From: Silene noctiflora
Lineage: Eukaryota; Streptophyta; Magnoliopsida; Caryophyllales; Caryophyllaceae
Reading direction: 5' to 3'
Length of the DNA stretch: 25,343 bases
NCBI GenBank assembly: GCA_009801015.1
Contig: VHZZ01000635.1
Coordinates: 110,384 to 135,726, forward strand
Part shown: piece after piece, positions 1 to 9,778 of the stretch
How the letters are laid out: each line of letters opens with the position of its first letter
Numbering within the stretch: position 1 is the stretch's first letter
Notes under the pieces: model-generated
The model's input: only the letters and a program-made list of their open reading frames with translations
Database searches by the model: none
What the model was told of the DNA's origin: nothing
Program-made: the position numbers and the translations under genes

Positions 1-1007
1 CTCGACAAAGGTTCACATCTAAACGAAGCACGTACGTGCAATACTCCTCGACATAATAAACAATTAATTAAGTTTTTTAAAATAGATAGAAAGTTGTAGA
101 AACTATGATCGAAGTGCACTTATAATTACTCAATAAAATACAAATTTTCCCAATGTTTAATCTGCAATATCACCATAAACCATGCATGGTATCATATTTT
201 TCAATCATTTGCAGAAGCAAATAAATCAATTGAACATGTTATCGTGATTTTTAATTCGAGGATTCTGACATTGAAACAAATTTTAACACAATGTACACAT
301 ATTAACGAGCTGACGACATTAAGGAGTTCCCATGACATTATAATGTGGTCATCCATGCATGTTCGAGCCTCACCTTTTTTAATTACGGTATAGAATAAAA
401 GGAGTTTCGGTTGAAATAAATTTAAGAAATATTTTGTACTGATGTAAAGAGTAAACTCGAAATTTTTTCAATATTATTGACTAAATATTCTAAAATTCAC
501 AACGTCCAGATAAGCGTGAAGTAAACTTGAAAAAAAAATCGAGAATTTTAACTAAAATATTGAAATTTTCCCATGACTAGTAGTGAGTGCGAACGCCCCT
601 ATTAGCCCTCCAAAATCCGTCACTGAATCAGATGGGTAGAGTTTAAACCCTACTATAAGCATTTTGTGCTACTTGAGTTATTAGATAACTTGAGGGTCAA
701 GTTCAACTTGAGCCACGGGCAGAACTAAAGCCATGATTCCAGTATCGAGCTTATTAATGAACCTATTCGATGTGGTACCTTACCTGAAAAACCTCTTTAA
801 TTAACACGGGCATTATAAATATGCTGCTCGTACAAAATAGTGTTGCTTCTACCGTGTGTAATAAACGTAGCTAACACATCGTTGGTGAATTAAGTAAATA
901 TATGGGTTGCTTTCTTGACGTTTTTCTTTATCTTTTACCGTTTATTTTATAAGAATAATAATGTGACATCTCAATATAAATTAAGAACTAGGGCATCCAC
1001 TCACGAT
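1..1007. other. Intergenic, AT-rich, no gene seen
   Basis: I see no convincing open reading frame, RNA gene or clear repeat in this stretch. It is AT-rich with many short A and T runs. Around 355-385 there is a weak match to an RNA polymerase III B box (gttcgagcctc) followed by a T run, which might be a decayed SINE, but no A box or tail pair supports it. Confidence 0.6.
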
Positions 1008-1127
1008 CAGAAGGTCTTGTTTAAGACGACCACTATCCATCTGCCTCCCACTTGCATTTGTGTGAGAGGACCATTATCCGTTTTAAGCTTAAGACGGATA
1101 GTGGTCGTCTTAAATAAGAATTTGTGA
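1008..1127 (+). mobile_element. Fold-back MITE, short member of the 'gacggatagtg' family
   Basis: The arms at 1016-1038 and 1096-1118 are reverse complements of each other with one mismatch over 23 bp, sharing the core taagacgaccactatcc. The interior carries cttgcatttgtgtgagagg, which recurs in the copies at 1684, 16012 and 18992. The right end reads aagaatttgtga, the same as other members. It encodes nothing, so it must be non-autonomous. The exact borders are approximate because no clean target-site duplication was seen. Confidence 0.7.
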
Positions 1128-1683
1128 CTCTCGATAGGAATATATCCTCCCGATGATCGAGTGATTCGCGCACCAAAGTCAAATAGAATAATCAACTTAC
1201 AAAAGTCCTGTGTTTATATGCAAACTGGGATTTGGGACCATTTCAATGATAAATATTATCGCCGTGCAAGTGTTTTTGATTTAATTCGAATTTGAGTCGG
1301 AAAGGACTTACGGCGATAAAGCTCTTTTTTACGAGTTTTAAGTTTTAATACCGCTATATTCTTATGGCTATATATTTAGCATTGTTTTAAAATGTTTTAT
1401 CATAAAGTTTAAACCAAACAAACAATTAAAATTAATTGGGGCTTCTCCCCTCTTAAGCACCAAAAAATAAAAATAAAATAAAATTAATAACAATACAAAA
1501 AAAATAATTCAAATATAAAAATAATTTATATTTTGTAGTTATTAGAGTGTACGATAATTAAAGTAGTGCACTAAAAATATTATCTAAGAATTTTCCAAAG
1601 TACTTTGTAGTTATCTACTATCTAGGCACGATTGAGTAGTAATTGAGCTACTCTAGGGCTTCAATATATATATTTTTTATCGC

Positions 1684-1859
1684 GTCTTGCTTGTGACGGA
1701 CACTATCCAAGTTGAAAACGGATAGTGCCCCTCTTACAATATGCAAGTGACACTATTCATGGGGTGCTCCACTTGCCCTCTCATTTGCATTATTGTGAGA
1801 GGGCACTATCCGTCTTTAGCTTATAGTAAATAGTGTCCGTCTTCAATAAGAATTTGTGA
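1684..1859 (+). mobile_element. Fold-back MITE, 'gacggatagtg' family
   Basis: The left end gtcttgcttgtgacggac and the right end gtccgtcttcaataagaa place the same gacggacactat core in inverted orientation. Inside is a second inverted pair, gatagtgcccctcttacaat against attgtgagagggcactatc, with cttgccctctcatttgcat near the centre. The order of the ends is opposite to the copy at 18992-19183, so the two lie in opposite orientation. It has no coding capacity. The transposase superfamily is not determined. Confidence 0.75.
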
Positions 1860-2034
1860 TTCTTTATAGTTTGATGTTATTTGGTTTGATTTTTTCTTTC
1901 CTCTATGATATCACAAAGTGATATTTTGAGCTCTACTTTGTTTATGCTTCCTTTTATATGTATTTTTTCTTAGGGTAAGAGATTGACTTTCAATTTTTAT
2001 GAGAAGATATTTAGTAGTTGTATACTCCCTTTGT

Positions 2035-2238
2035 CCCGGTCTTTGTGCCAAATTTATTGTCCTTTGGTTTTGACTTAAAAACCAAGAAAATAAGAGGAAG
2101 CCAATTATAAGATGACAAGTGGACTGAATTGAATGTGAAAGATCAAATTACTCATCAAATGCAATCCTAAAATAGAAAGGACAACAATTGATCGAGACAT
2201 CCCAGAATGGAAAAGGACAACAAATAACCGGAATGGAG
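2035..2238. mobile_element. Stowaway/mariner-like MITE
   Basis: The left end, starting ctccctttgtcccggtcttt just after TA, is matched in inverted form by the right end, where aacaaataaccggaatggag closes the element. The interior keeps inverted pieces such as tttattgtcctttgg against aaaggacaaca. Length near 200 bp, TA at the left border and ctccct-type ends fit Stowaway-like MITEs. The right-hand TA has decayed to TG, so the copy looks old. Confidence 0.7.
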
Positions 2239-2325
2239 TGTCTCAGCCATTGAGAAATATTTGGAAGTTGTATACATATGTACTTATGATAGGTGAGAAT
2301 GTTGAATTTTGTCAAAAAAAAAATA

Positions 2326-2492
2326 GGGTGTACATATACACTCCCAAAATCTATTAGACACTAATTTTATGTGCAATAGATAAGAATTTTTTTTATAAAA
2401 TTAAGCATGCAAGGGGGTGACATAAGGGTGATTTTGTCTATTGCACATAAAATTAGTGTCCCAGTTTATTTTGGAAGTGTATATGTATACCC
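2326..2492. mobile_element. Palindromic MITE with ~58-bp terminal inverted repeats
   Basis: The arms 2326-2383 and about 2436-2492 are nearly perfect reverse complements. They share ggacactaattttatgtgcaa-type sequence internally and gggtgtacatatacact against aagtgtatatgtataccc at the ends. The flanks 2318-2325 and 2493-2500 both read AAAAAATA, a possible 8-bp target-site duplication. An 8-bp duplication is typical of hAT elements, but the duplication is low-complexity, so the superfamily is tentative. The loop is about 50 bp and codes for nothing. Confidence 0.75.
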
Positions 2493-2547
2493 AAAAAATA
2501 TGATGGCAACTACTAATGTCTACCACGGGTGATTGAATCGCACATTA

Positions 2548-2667
2548 ATAAATATTGTGTTACTGTATGAGTTATTTATTTAAGTATTTACTATAGTAAT
2601 ATCGAGTATGTTGATAAATATTGTGTTACTGTATGAGTTATTTATTTAGTATTTACTATAGTAATAT
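2548..2667 (+). repeat. Tandem duplication of a 55-bp unit
   Basis: The unit at 2548-2602 recurs at 2614-2667 with only a two-base difference (one extra 'aa' pair resolved as a single a/t change) and an 11-bp spacer, cgagtatgttg. The near-identity indicates a recent event. Nothing in it suggests a coding or regulatory function. Confidence 0.85.
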
Positions 2668-2669
2668 TT

Positions 2670-3130
2670 TACTACATAAGTTTGATCATGAACTAACCCG
2701 TGTGAGGAGGTGAGTCTGGGTCTGGCTGGGCTGGCTTCGTTTAACCCTTAATTTGCATGAAGAATGGTTTACGGGGTAGGTCAAAGAGATTGACTATTTT
2801 TTTTTTTTGGGCGGACTTGTCCCTGAACTAGCTGATTAAAGGGGGTAAGCAGGCAAGTCATATAGGTTAAGGAAAATGTGGTTCGATGATCATGTTGGAC
2901 CGTCTTGCAAAAATGGCCGCCTCAACGTGTCTCTCAAAAACTCATGGTCAAATATCATCCATGAGTTTCATATGCAAAGTCATTTGTTGAATACCCTTGA
3001 AGCCTCGTGTTCAAGTCCCGGGAATAATGTTATACTTATAAGGAATAGTCTTATCGTCCTAGTGGTCTATCCGGCTCGAATTCGGCCTAAACCGGATGGA
3101 CTACTCCTACAGGGTTACAGCGGGTAATTC
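2670..3130. other. Intergenic stretch upstream of the ALY promoter, no gene
   Basis: The only long reading frame here is 83 codons and matches no family I recognise. The text gttcaagtcccggg at 3011-3024 resembles a polymerase III B box, so part of this may be an old SINE; I could not find a convincing A box or flanking duplication. Confidence 0.5.
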
Positions 3131-3245
3131 GACTGGGCTTTATAAATCAATGTTATCGAATCTAAATTAACGGCCCATCAAACCTAATCCGGGAACAACC
3201 CATAAACCGGATCCTTATAAAAACCGTTCCCATAAAATAAAATTC
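3131..3245 (+). promoter_or_regulatory. ALY promoter: site II elements and TATA box
   Basis: A TATA-like ttataaaaa lies at 3215-3223, placing transcription start near 3245. Upstream are two GGCCCA/TGGGCT motifs, at about 3134 and 3172-3177, which match the TCP-bound 'site II' motif of plant growth and translation genes. Two telo-box motifs follow in the predicted leader: aaccctaa at 3246-3253 and aaaccctaa at 3321-3329. This combination is typical of constitutively expressed genes active in dividing cells. The start site is inferred, not seen. Confidence 0.6.
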
Positions 3246-4315
3246 AACCCTAATAATTCACTTTCCCTATCACTTTCAAATTCGTTCATACGGCGTCTAA
3301 ATCAAATCTCACAAATTTCGAAACCCTAAAAATTAATTTCTAGAGATCTAGTGCTAGACGAACACCGTGTAATTCTTATTCCAGGTAATCTTTCAGATTT
3401 CCATGGCTTTAATCGTTGAATTATTTTTTTTTGATTTGATTTGATTTGATTTGGTTTACTGTATGATTGATTTATTCAAAAATTTGTTGATTTACAATGT
3501 TTAGTTCGAAGATTGGGATGATTTGTGATCTTAGGGTTAGGATTTTGTTAATGTTGTTGAATTAGATCTATGATTTTGTTTGTTTTGAGGTACAGATGGT
3601 CGATTGGTTTGTTGTTTTCTTTGCGAATTCTTAGATTCGTTGATGTTGTTGAAATTTGATTGATGTCTTTCTGAAGTAATTGTGATTGGATTTCAGTACT
3701 GCCGAATTATTGATTGGATCTTGTAAAAGAAAGAGGCTTTTGATTGGTTCAGAGTTCAAATTGTTGTTTTTATCGGTTTTTTGACGATTATAATATATCT
3801 CCGGGAAATTGTATTGGGAGATTAAATCTGTTTTTCCACTTTGATTGAAAGTTTTAAGCTCGAGATTGATTTATTCTTGGATTTATTGATTTGAATCTTT
3901 TATCGCGGAACTTGTGATGATTTGTGATTTTGGGGTTAGGTTTTATTCCTGTTGCTGATCAAAATTGTAATTTTGATCGATTTCATTCTTATTTTTGAAA
4001 TTCTTTTTTTGGGATACATTTATTGTTATGGAATCGAAATTTTGTGAAATCATATATTAAATCTGGTAAAAAAATGAGTCTTTCTGCTTGTATTATTCTT
4101 AAATTGTTATTTCTATCGATATTCGTGCATTATTCTTTTGGTAGATTCAAGTCATTTTACTACTTAAATTGTAATATAATTTGAAACTATTAACTTCTTT
4201 GCAACAATCTGTTGAATTCATTGTCGCTGAATTATTTGGTTTGTCATTCTTTTCAGGTGCTATTTCAGTTTTTTTTTGGTGCGAAAGATTTGGTCTTTGT
4301 TGATTTTATATACTC
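3246..4315 (+). other. ALY 5' untranslated region with leader intron
   Basis: A non-coding first exon is predicted from about 3246 to 3384, ending ccag|gtaatc. An 872-bp, T-rich leader intron runs from 3385 to 4256 and ends tcttttcag. A second leader segment from 4257 joins directly to the start codon at 4316. An alternative acceptor is available at 4268. T-rich first introns in the 5' leader are common in plant housekeeping genes and often raise expression. A (ttgat)n microsatellite sits at 3430-3452. Confidence 0.6.
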
Positions 4316-7300
4316 ATGGATAAGGCATTGGATATGTCGTTGGACGATATCATAAAGAGCAAGAAAAGTGTAGGAGGTAGAGGACGGGGTAGTGCCCCTC
4401 GAGGGCGTGGAGCTAGAGGAGGATCTATTGGTGGTGGAAGGTTGAGAGGAGGAGGGGGAGGTAGAGGGAGAGGGTCAGGCCGACCAGCGTTTCTTGGAGT
4501 TAATACTCGTCCTTCAACTTCTGCGATAGCCAAGGCAAGCTCCAACTTCAGATGTTTTATGAACTCTAGCTAAATTCTGGCTGTGGTTTAGATTTATTGG
4601 TGAACGATGATCCTCTTGCTATAGAAATCTAAACAAGTAATCAATGAGTATCCCAGTCTTATTCACAAGGCGTTTTCGTCTTCAGACCTAATTTTTTAAA
4701 TTGAAGGTCCTTATATGTGGATTCGAATTCATGCTGCAAGATTACATGGGACATTCAACGAATCATTAATCTGGAAGTTTTTTGCTGCATCGCCTAATAA
4801 CATGATTTTCTAATGGCCATCAACTCTTAAGGGGTTTCAACCATTTTAATTCCGAGCTACCATTAGTTGAAAATCTACTTCACCAATAAAGGATTAAGCT
4901 TCGTGAGAGCGTTTCCTAACGCCTCCGGCCTATAGTTTCTTTAGCGGGTTTATTTTAAAGCAAGGGCAGTGAACTAAACTGTTATAATTGGGGTGGTTCA
5001 GTGCAAGTTGCTGTCCTACTTCAGGATACTCCACTGAGGGAATTTTTTTACTTGAGAAAAGAGTTCCAATGTGTTGAACATATGTATATTCTGTCGTACT
5101 ACTTTGATCCTGCTTTATATTTCCAGTTTCAGCCTAACACCCATTGATCACCCGATAATACAAATTCATCTCAGATGAAACTGGCTTACAGCCTTTCAGT
5201 ATAGTTGGATTGATCCTTAATTTACTATTACATTTTGTGATAAGATGATCTCTCATTGATACCTCAAAAGCGTTGGAGCCGTCCTCTTACCTATGCTGAC
5301 ATCAACTTTTCCTGTACCTGGGTTCTGTTTCCTTGTCGTATCAGCAGACTTTTCGCAGACCCAAGACCTTCCCATGGCAGCGTGATTTGCTCGAAGAAAG
5401 CCTTGCAGCTGCTGGATTGCCCGGGATGGAAAGTGGCACAAAGTTATTCATTTCCAACTTAGCTTCTGGAGTTAGTAATAATGATATAAGGGTACTGCTT
5501 AATCCATTAATTTTCAATTATAAAGACCATCACTTCTAGTTTCTATTGGGCCTAAACTTTGAGCTTGGAATCAGGAGCTGTTCTCTGAGATTGGGGAGCT
5601 GAAGCGCTATGCTATTCACTTTGATAAAAGTGGTCGACCAAGTGTAAGTCATTGCTGAACATCACAGTAGTGTCTTCTTATTATTTTGATGATTTTTTTG
5701 TTACCTCTTTGTTAGTGACTTAGTGTTGCTAAATTAAGTGTGCCTTTATTTTGGTGTGTGCTGAGCTGTAGGTCGTGTTGATATTCAACCAAAACCTGAC
5801 ATCAGATATGTGAGAAAGAAAATAAAAGAGAGTTAGTTTCAATCAAATGGATGAACTGCACACTAATCTTCTTTATACCAAATTACCAACCACTGTACTG
5901 ATGAATTACCCTTTACAAGTGATACCTTTCCTCCTTCATCCTCCCTTTCTGTCACTCATTTTGTTTTGGGGACATTTCCTGAGGCTGTAGGGATGTTGGG
6001 AAGCATGTGATAATTTTGGTGCACAATACATTTATATTTTGGGATTAATGAAGGATCATGGTAAATGGTGTAAGACGGACTGAGAAAGCAATTTAGTGGA
6101 TGATTGCTGGCTATCAGGACTGTGATGAAGTTTGGTTTGATAGTGCATTTTTATCAGGGAAAGGAGTGTGGTAGATGAGTTGAATTTTTAATACTAAATA
6201 ATAAAATTTGTGGATTTAGGAAGGAATGGTTTTCTGAGTTGAAGGAGATGGGTTTCTTTGTAACAGGGCGAACTGTGGGATGCTTTTTTCTTTCACATTC
6301 TACTCTTTTTTATGAACTTGGGGTAGAAGTCTAATTGGTTGATAACATTGTCTCATCATTTATGATTGTTGTGTTAGTGTTGCAGTATATTTTTAATGTG
6401 GTGGGTGATTACTTTATGAACAAAGTGTCTTTCTTAGGAGCAGTTCCTCAGTACGGCTGGGATGAAGTTTGGCATGATGGTGAGTTTTGATCCGGGGAAG
6501 GATTGTGGTAGGCGAGTTGAATACCCGAAGTTGAATATTAGTTTTGGTGTATTTTGGAAGACAATGTAGGGTTATGGAGTGGAAGGAGATGGAGTCCTTT
6601 TTATGAACTAGGAGTAGAACTTTACTTTTGGACAACATTGTCTCATCATTTATGATTGTGTTATCGTTTCAGTATATTTTTAAAGTGTCACCTGCTAACT
6701 TGGGATTAAAGTTCAATTGAGCTTGATGGTTTGTTAAAATTGCAATGTATATTATTCTGTTTCTTTATTAAGGTGAGCAGTGAGAATCAAAGTGTTGATA
6801 GATCGTTTTGCAATGCTGAAACGGGGTTGGTCTTTTTATTGTGAATACAGTTAACTTGAAAACCATTATGCAAAAGTTGGTCCCGATCGTGGTAGCTTGA
6901 CTTTGATTTTATACATGCCTCTTTGTCTGAAGTGTGTAATCTTTTAATTATGTGGTTTGCACCTAAATGTGTTAAGAGAAGAAAACTAGTTGTCTGCCAC
7001 ATACATCTGTATGACCACCTCAGGATTTATTCCCACACTTTTAAGTTTTATTCTTCTAAACAAATAGTGTCTGCAATTTGACGAAATTGGTCTACTTTGC
7101 TTTGATTATAGGTTTATGCTTTTTTGATTATCACTTGTCTCGTGCGTATCTTTGGCATTTCTACTGACTACGGGAATTATAGCTGCTTGTGTTCTTTTCC
7201 AGTGGTTGAGCATGAAAGTGATTATTTCTGTTGCTCTTTTATGTTTTTCAGGGATCTGCTGAAGTGGTCTATGCAAAACGAAGTGATGCCTTCGCAGCTC

Positions 7301-9102
7301 ACAAGCGCTACAACAATGTTCAACTAGATGGAAAGCCTATGAAGATTGAAGTTGTGACCCCCAATGCCGAGGTTCCTGTTTCTACTCGCATAAATGTCTT
7401 TGGAGGTGCTAATGGAAAGCCAATAAGAAGAGTTACTTTGGCGTAAGTAGTTTATTTTGACACCCCTCCCTCTCCCTCTCTCATATCTTTGAAAGATCTT
7501 TCAGTTACATGCATAACTGTCCTTGGGCTTAAAGCTATTAAGAGTCAACCTAAAAGTTACATCAGTTATCCCTTGAATACTGTTACAGGTTGAACAAATC
7601 GAGCCTTGAAACTCAACAATCAATTTTATAGAATTATTGTAGACCTCAGTCCTCAGGCAACCTAGCTTTCAGAGGTTAAAGGCTGTTGGTGAAATTTTCC
7701 TGCTGTAATTATTGTAAACTCCGGCGACCCTTTTTTCACAAGTAATAAGAGCAATTCTAGTTTTCCTGCTAAAATTTTATTGGCCGCCATCTGTAGTCTA
7801 TTTAGTGTCTGCGTGTTCCATCTTCCATTATCTTAAAACTGTTGGTGCTTGGCCGAATTTGTTTTGAACATTAGAAGTCTTAGAGATATTTATTTACTCA
7901 GTAAGTGAGATTGCGTGTCCCTCATTTCCGTTGTTTCTTTCGCTACTACATCCGATCACCACCCCTACATCCACCTTCAACCTCTACCATTCATTACCTA
8001 CCACCTTGTTCCAGCCCAACGCTAACACAACTGGCGGAGCCGGCGGGACCTTACTCTCACCGATTCGCCGATGCCACCCTCACTCACTGTCGCCAGTCTT
8101 GACTCCTCTTCGAGACCCACTTTCCCCAACTCCTAAACATCACACCAACACTAGCATGCACCCAGTAACATCACCAAAACTTCCTCCCCCACCCCAGAAA
8201 CACTACCGATACTTCATCCCCCACTAAATCATCAGGATATTATTTGTGATTTTTATTTGTGATTTTTAAAGGTCGTAAGCTCATTTCATTGTTGGTTACT
8301 TAGTTTTATGATATTCAGATAGTTTGTTTCTCTTCTATTTCTTTGATGATATATATCATGTATTAGCAGTTTAGCACTAATGGTCAACCATTTTTTTCGA
8401 TTTGCAGAGAAAGTCGTGGTCGTCGTGTGCCATCAGCTCCAACCAATCGTGGTTTTGGGTGAGTTTCTTGTGTTGGTCTAAGATATACTTCGTTAACATG
8501 AATCTACACAGTTTTTCTACTTCTAGAATTCTTTTGAGCTTACCTTATTAGGTACGAGCAATAATTGAACTGTTGCCTTGCTGTTTTTGTTGTCCGAGCC
8601 GTTGTCCGGCTCTTACCCTTACTCAACTCGACAAATGCCCAGTCTTTTGGCTACTTCATTTCTAAGCTCTTCATCATCCTGTCATTTTGTAAATGGACTC
8701 CCGACATTTGAAAGCTGATATCCCTAATTTTTTTTCTTTTTTTAATTCAAGTGGCTCACATCAATTGTGAATATGGGGCGTTATGGTATGGTCTCAAATA
8801 TAAAAGAAAAAAAAAAAGAGATGGTTCTGTTCTTTTGTGTATCATCCATCAATCATCATATATGAAATATTTAATTTTGCTTTCTTCCTGATGGTGGGTT
8901 TAGTCAAAGGTCCGGAGGTGGAGTGAGAAATGGTCAGGGCCCTCAGGGGCGTGCACCAATTCAAGGTCGAGGTATGGGCCGTGGGCGAGGGCAGCGTGGA
9001 GGAAGAGGACGTGGGCGTGGAAAGAAGCAAGATAAATCCGCTGAGCAACTTGACAAAGAACTTGAGACCTATCACGCTCAAGGGATGAACGTTGATATGT
9101 AA
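4316..9102 (+). CDS. ALY: ALY/REF mRNA export adaptor (THO complex subunit 4-like)
   Basis: Nuclear RNA-binding adaptor that couples the THO/TREX complex and the helicase UAP56 to mRNA export. Six coding exons join in frame: 4316-4534, 5345-5491, 5575-5643, 7252-7442, 8408-8458 and 8904-9102, giving 291 residues. Visible in order: an N-terminal UAP56-binding motif LDMSLDDII (residues 5-13); an RGG-rich stretch (about 21-56); a linker with RRPKTFPWQ; one RRM (about 105-181) with RNP2 LFISNL and RNP1 GSAEVVYA; a second RGG region (about 227-265); and a C-terminal UAP56-binding motif AEQLDKELETYH. Size and order match plant ALY proteins. The N-terminus resembles Arabidopsis ALY1/ALY2 and the RRM resembles both ALY pairs, so the paralogue is not assigned. 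The first coding intron starts GC (AAG|gcaagc) and its acceptor is a tandem CAGCAG, so Gln74 is optional. Family assignment is very secure; exon borders were read by eye. Confidence 0.95.
6119..6687 (+). repeat. Diverged tandem duplication inside ALY intron 3
   Basis: The segment about 6119-6400 is repeated at about 6457-6687. Shared blocks in the same order include gatgaagtttgg, gttgaaggagatgg or gtggaaggagatgg, ctttttatgaact, acattgtctcatcattta and cagtatattttta. The copies have diverged by substitutions and deletions, so the duplication is old. It accounts for part of the unusual 1.6-kb length of this intron. I see no coding function. Confidence 0.7.
7955..8225. other. C-rich block within ALY intron 4
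   Basis: This stretch is rich in C and poor in G on the plus strand and is clearly different from the T-rich intron around it. It leaves open frames of 65 and 98 codons in two overlapping registers, both proline-, threonine- and serine-rich, with no recognisable domain. It looks like inserted sequence, perhaps a captured gene fragment or part of a transposon, but neither terminal repeats nor a source gene could be identified. Confidence 0.4.
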
Positions 9103-9778
9103 TTTAGAAGCTGAAACTTGGAAGTGCCTCCTGTTTGCTTAGTTTGGCGGAGATTTAGTATTTTTTTTTGTCTTTTGCTGCTCTGAATTTAGTTTCAATC
9201 TGGCGCTACTGGTGCAGTTTTTAATTCCGCTTTTCCGTTGTAATTTTAAGTAAATGGTTGCTAGGATTGGTTGTTTGAACTGGGAATTGGATTTGCTCCA
9301 ATATTTTAATGTTGATGTAAATATTTTTATCTACTAGTTTTGTGAATCATTGCGGTTAATAGTCTGGAAGCATTGTTAAGTCTTTGCTCTAGTGCAATTT
9401 TTTGTTTTTCCGTCTACTATGTCTACTGTTGTGCTCGCTCAGTTACGTTAACAGAATAAAGTCGAATTGCCATTTTGCTTGAGCTTTTTATGGTTATCTT
9501 ACTCAGGAGTCGAGATTGAACTGATATGAAATGCTGATCGTGAGCCTAAACTCCTGATACTTTACAGTTTAGCTGATAAATTTACCAGTTTTGACGAGAT
9601 TTGCTAGCTGCACTATAGGTTCTATTGAATTTTAGTTCTTATCAACGATGTTTCTTAATGATTTATCGGGCATCTCTGTATGGCAAACAAATTAACGTCA
9701 AAATGAAATTTCTCCTATAGTAGCACCAAGATCCAAAAATGGAGTGCCAAAGTAATCTAGAGTAGTCCTATTTGTGTT
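9103..9778. other. Shared 3' region of convergent ALY and MAP1B genes
   Basis: The two stop codons face each other across 676 bp, which must hold both 3' untranslated regions. A canonical aataaa lies at 9455-9460 on the plus strand and could serve ALY; no clear AATAAA was found for MAP1B on the minus strand, which is common in plants. If ALY uses that late signal, the transcripts may come close to or overlap each other. No further gene is seen. Confidence 0.5.

Noticed and set aside
2876-3127. 83-codon plus-strand frame before the ALY promoter, and a B-box-like gttcaagtcccggg
   Set aside because: No protein likeness, and an A box and SINE tail are missing, so neither a gene nor a SINE can be supported.
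4306-4545. 79-codon Pro/Leu-rich minus-strand frame
   Set aside because: Antisense shadow of the Gly-Arg-rich first exon of ALY.
7905-8227. 65- and 98-codon frames in ALY intron 4
   Set aside because: They lie in a C-rich intronic block with low-complexity translation; splice sites on both sides show the block is removed from the mRNA.
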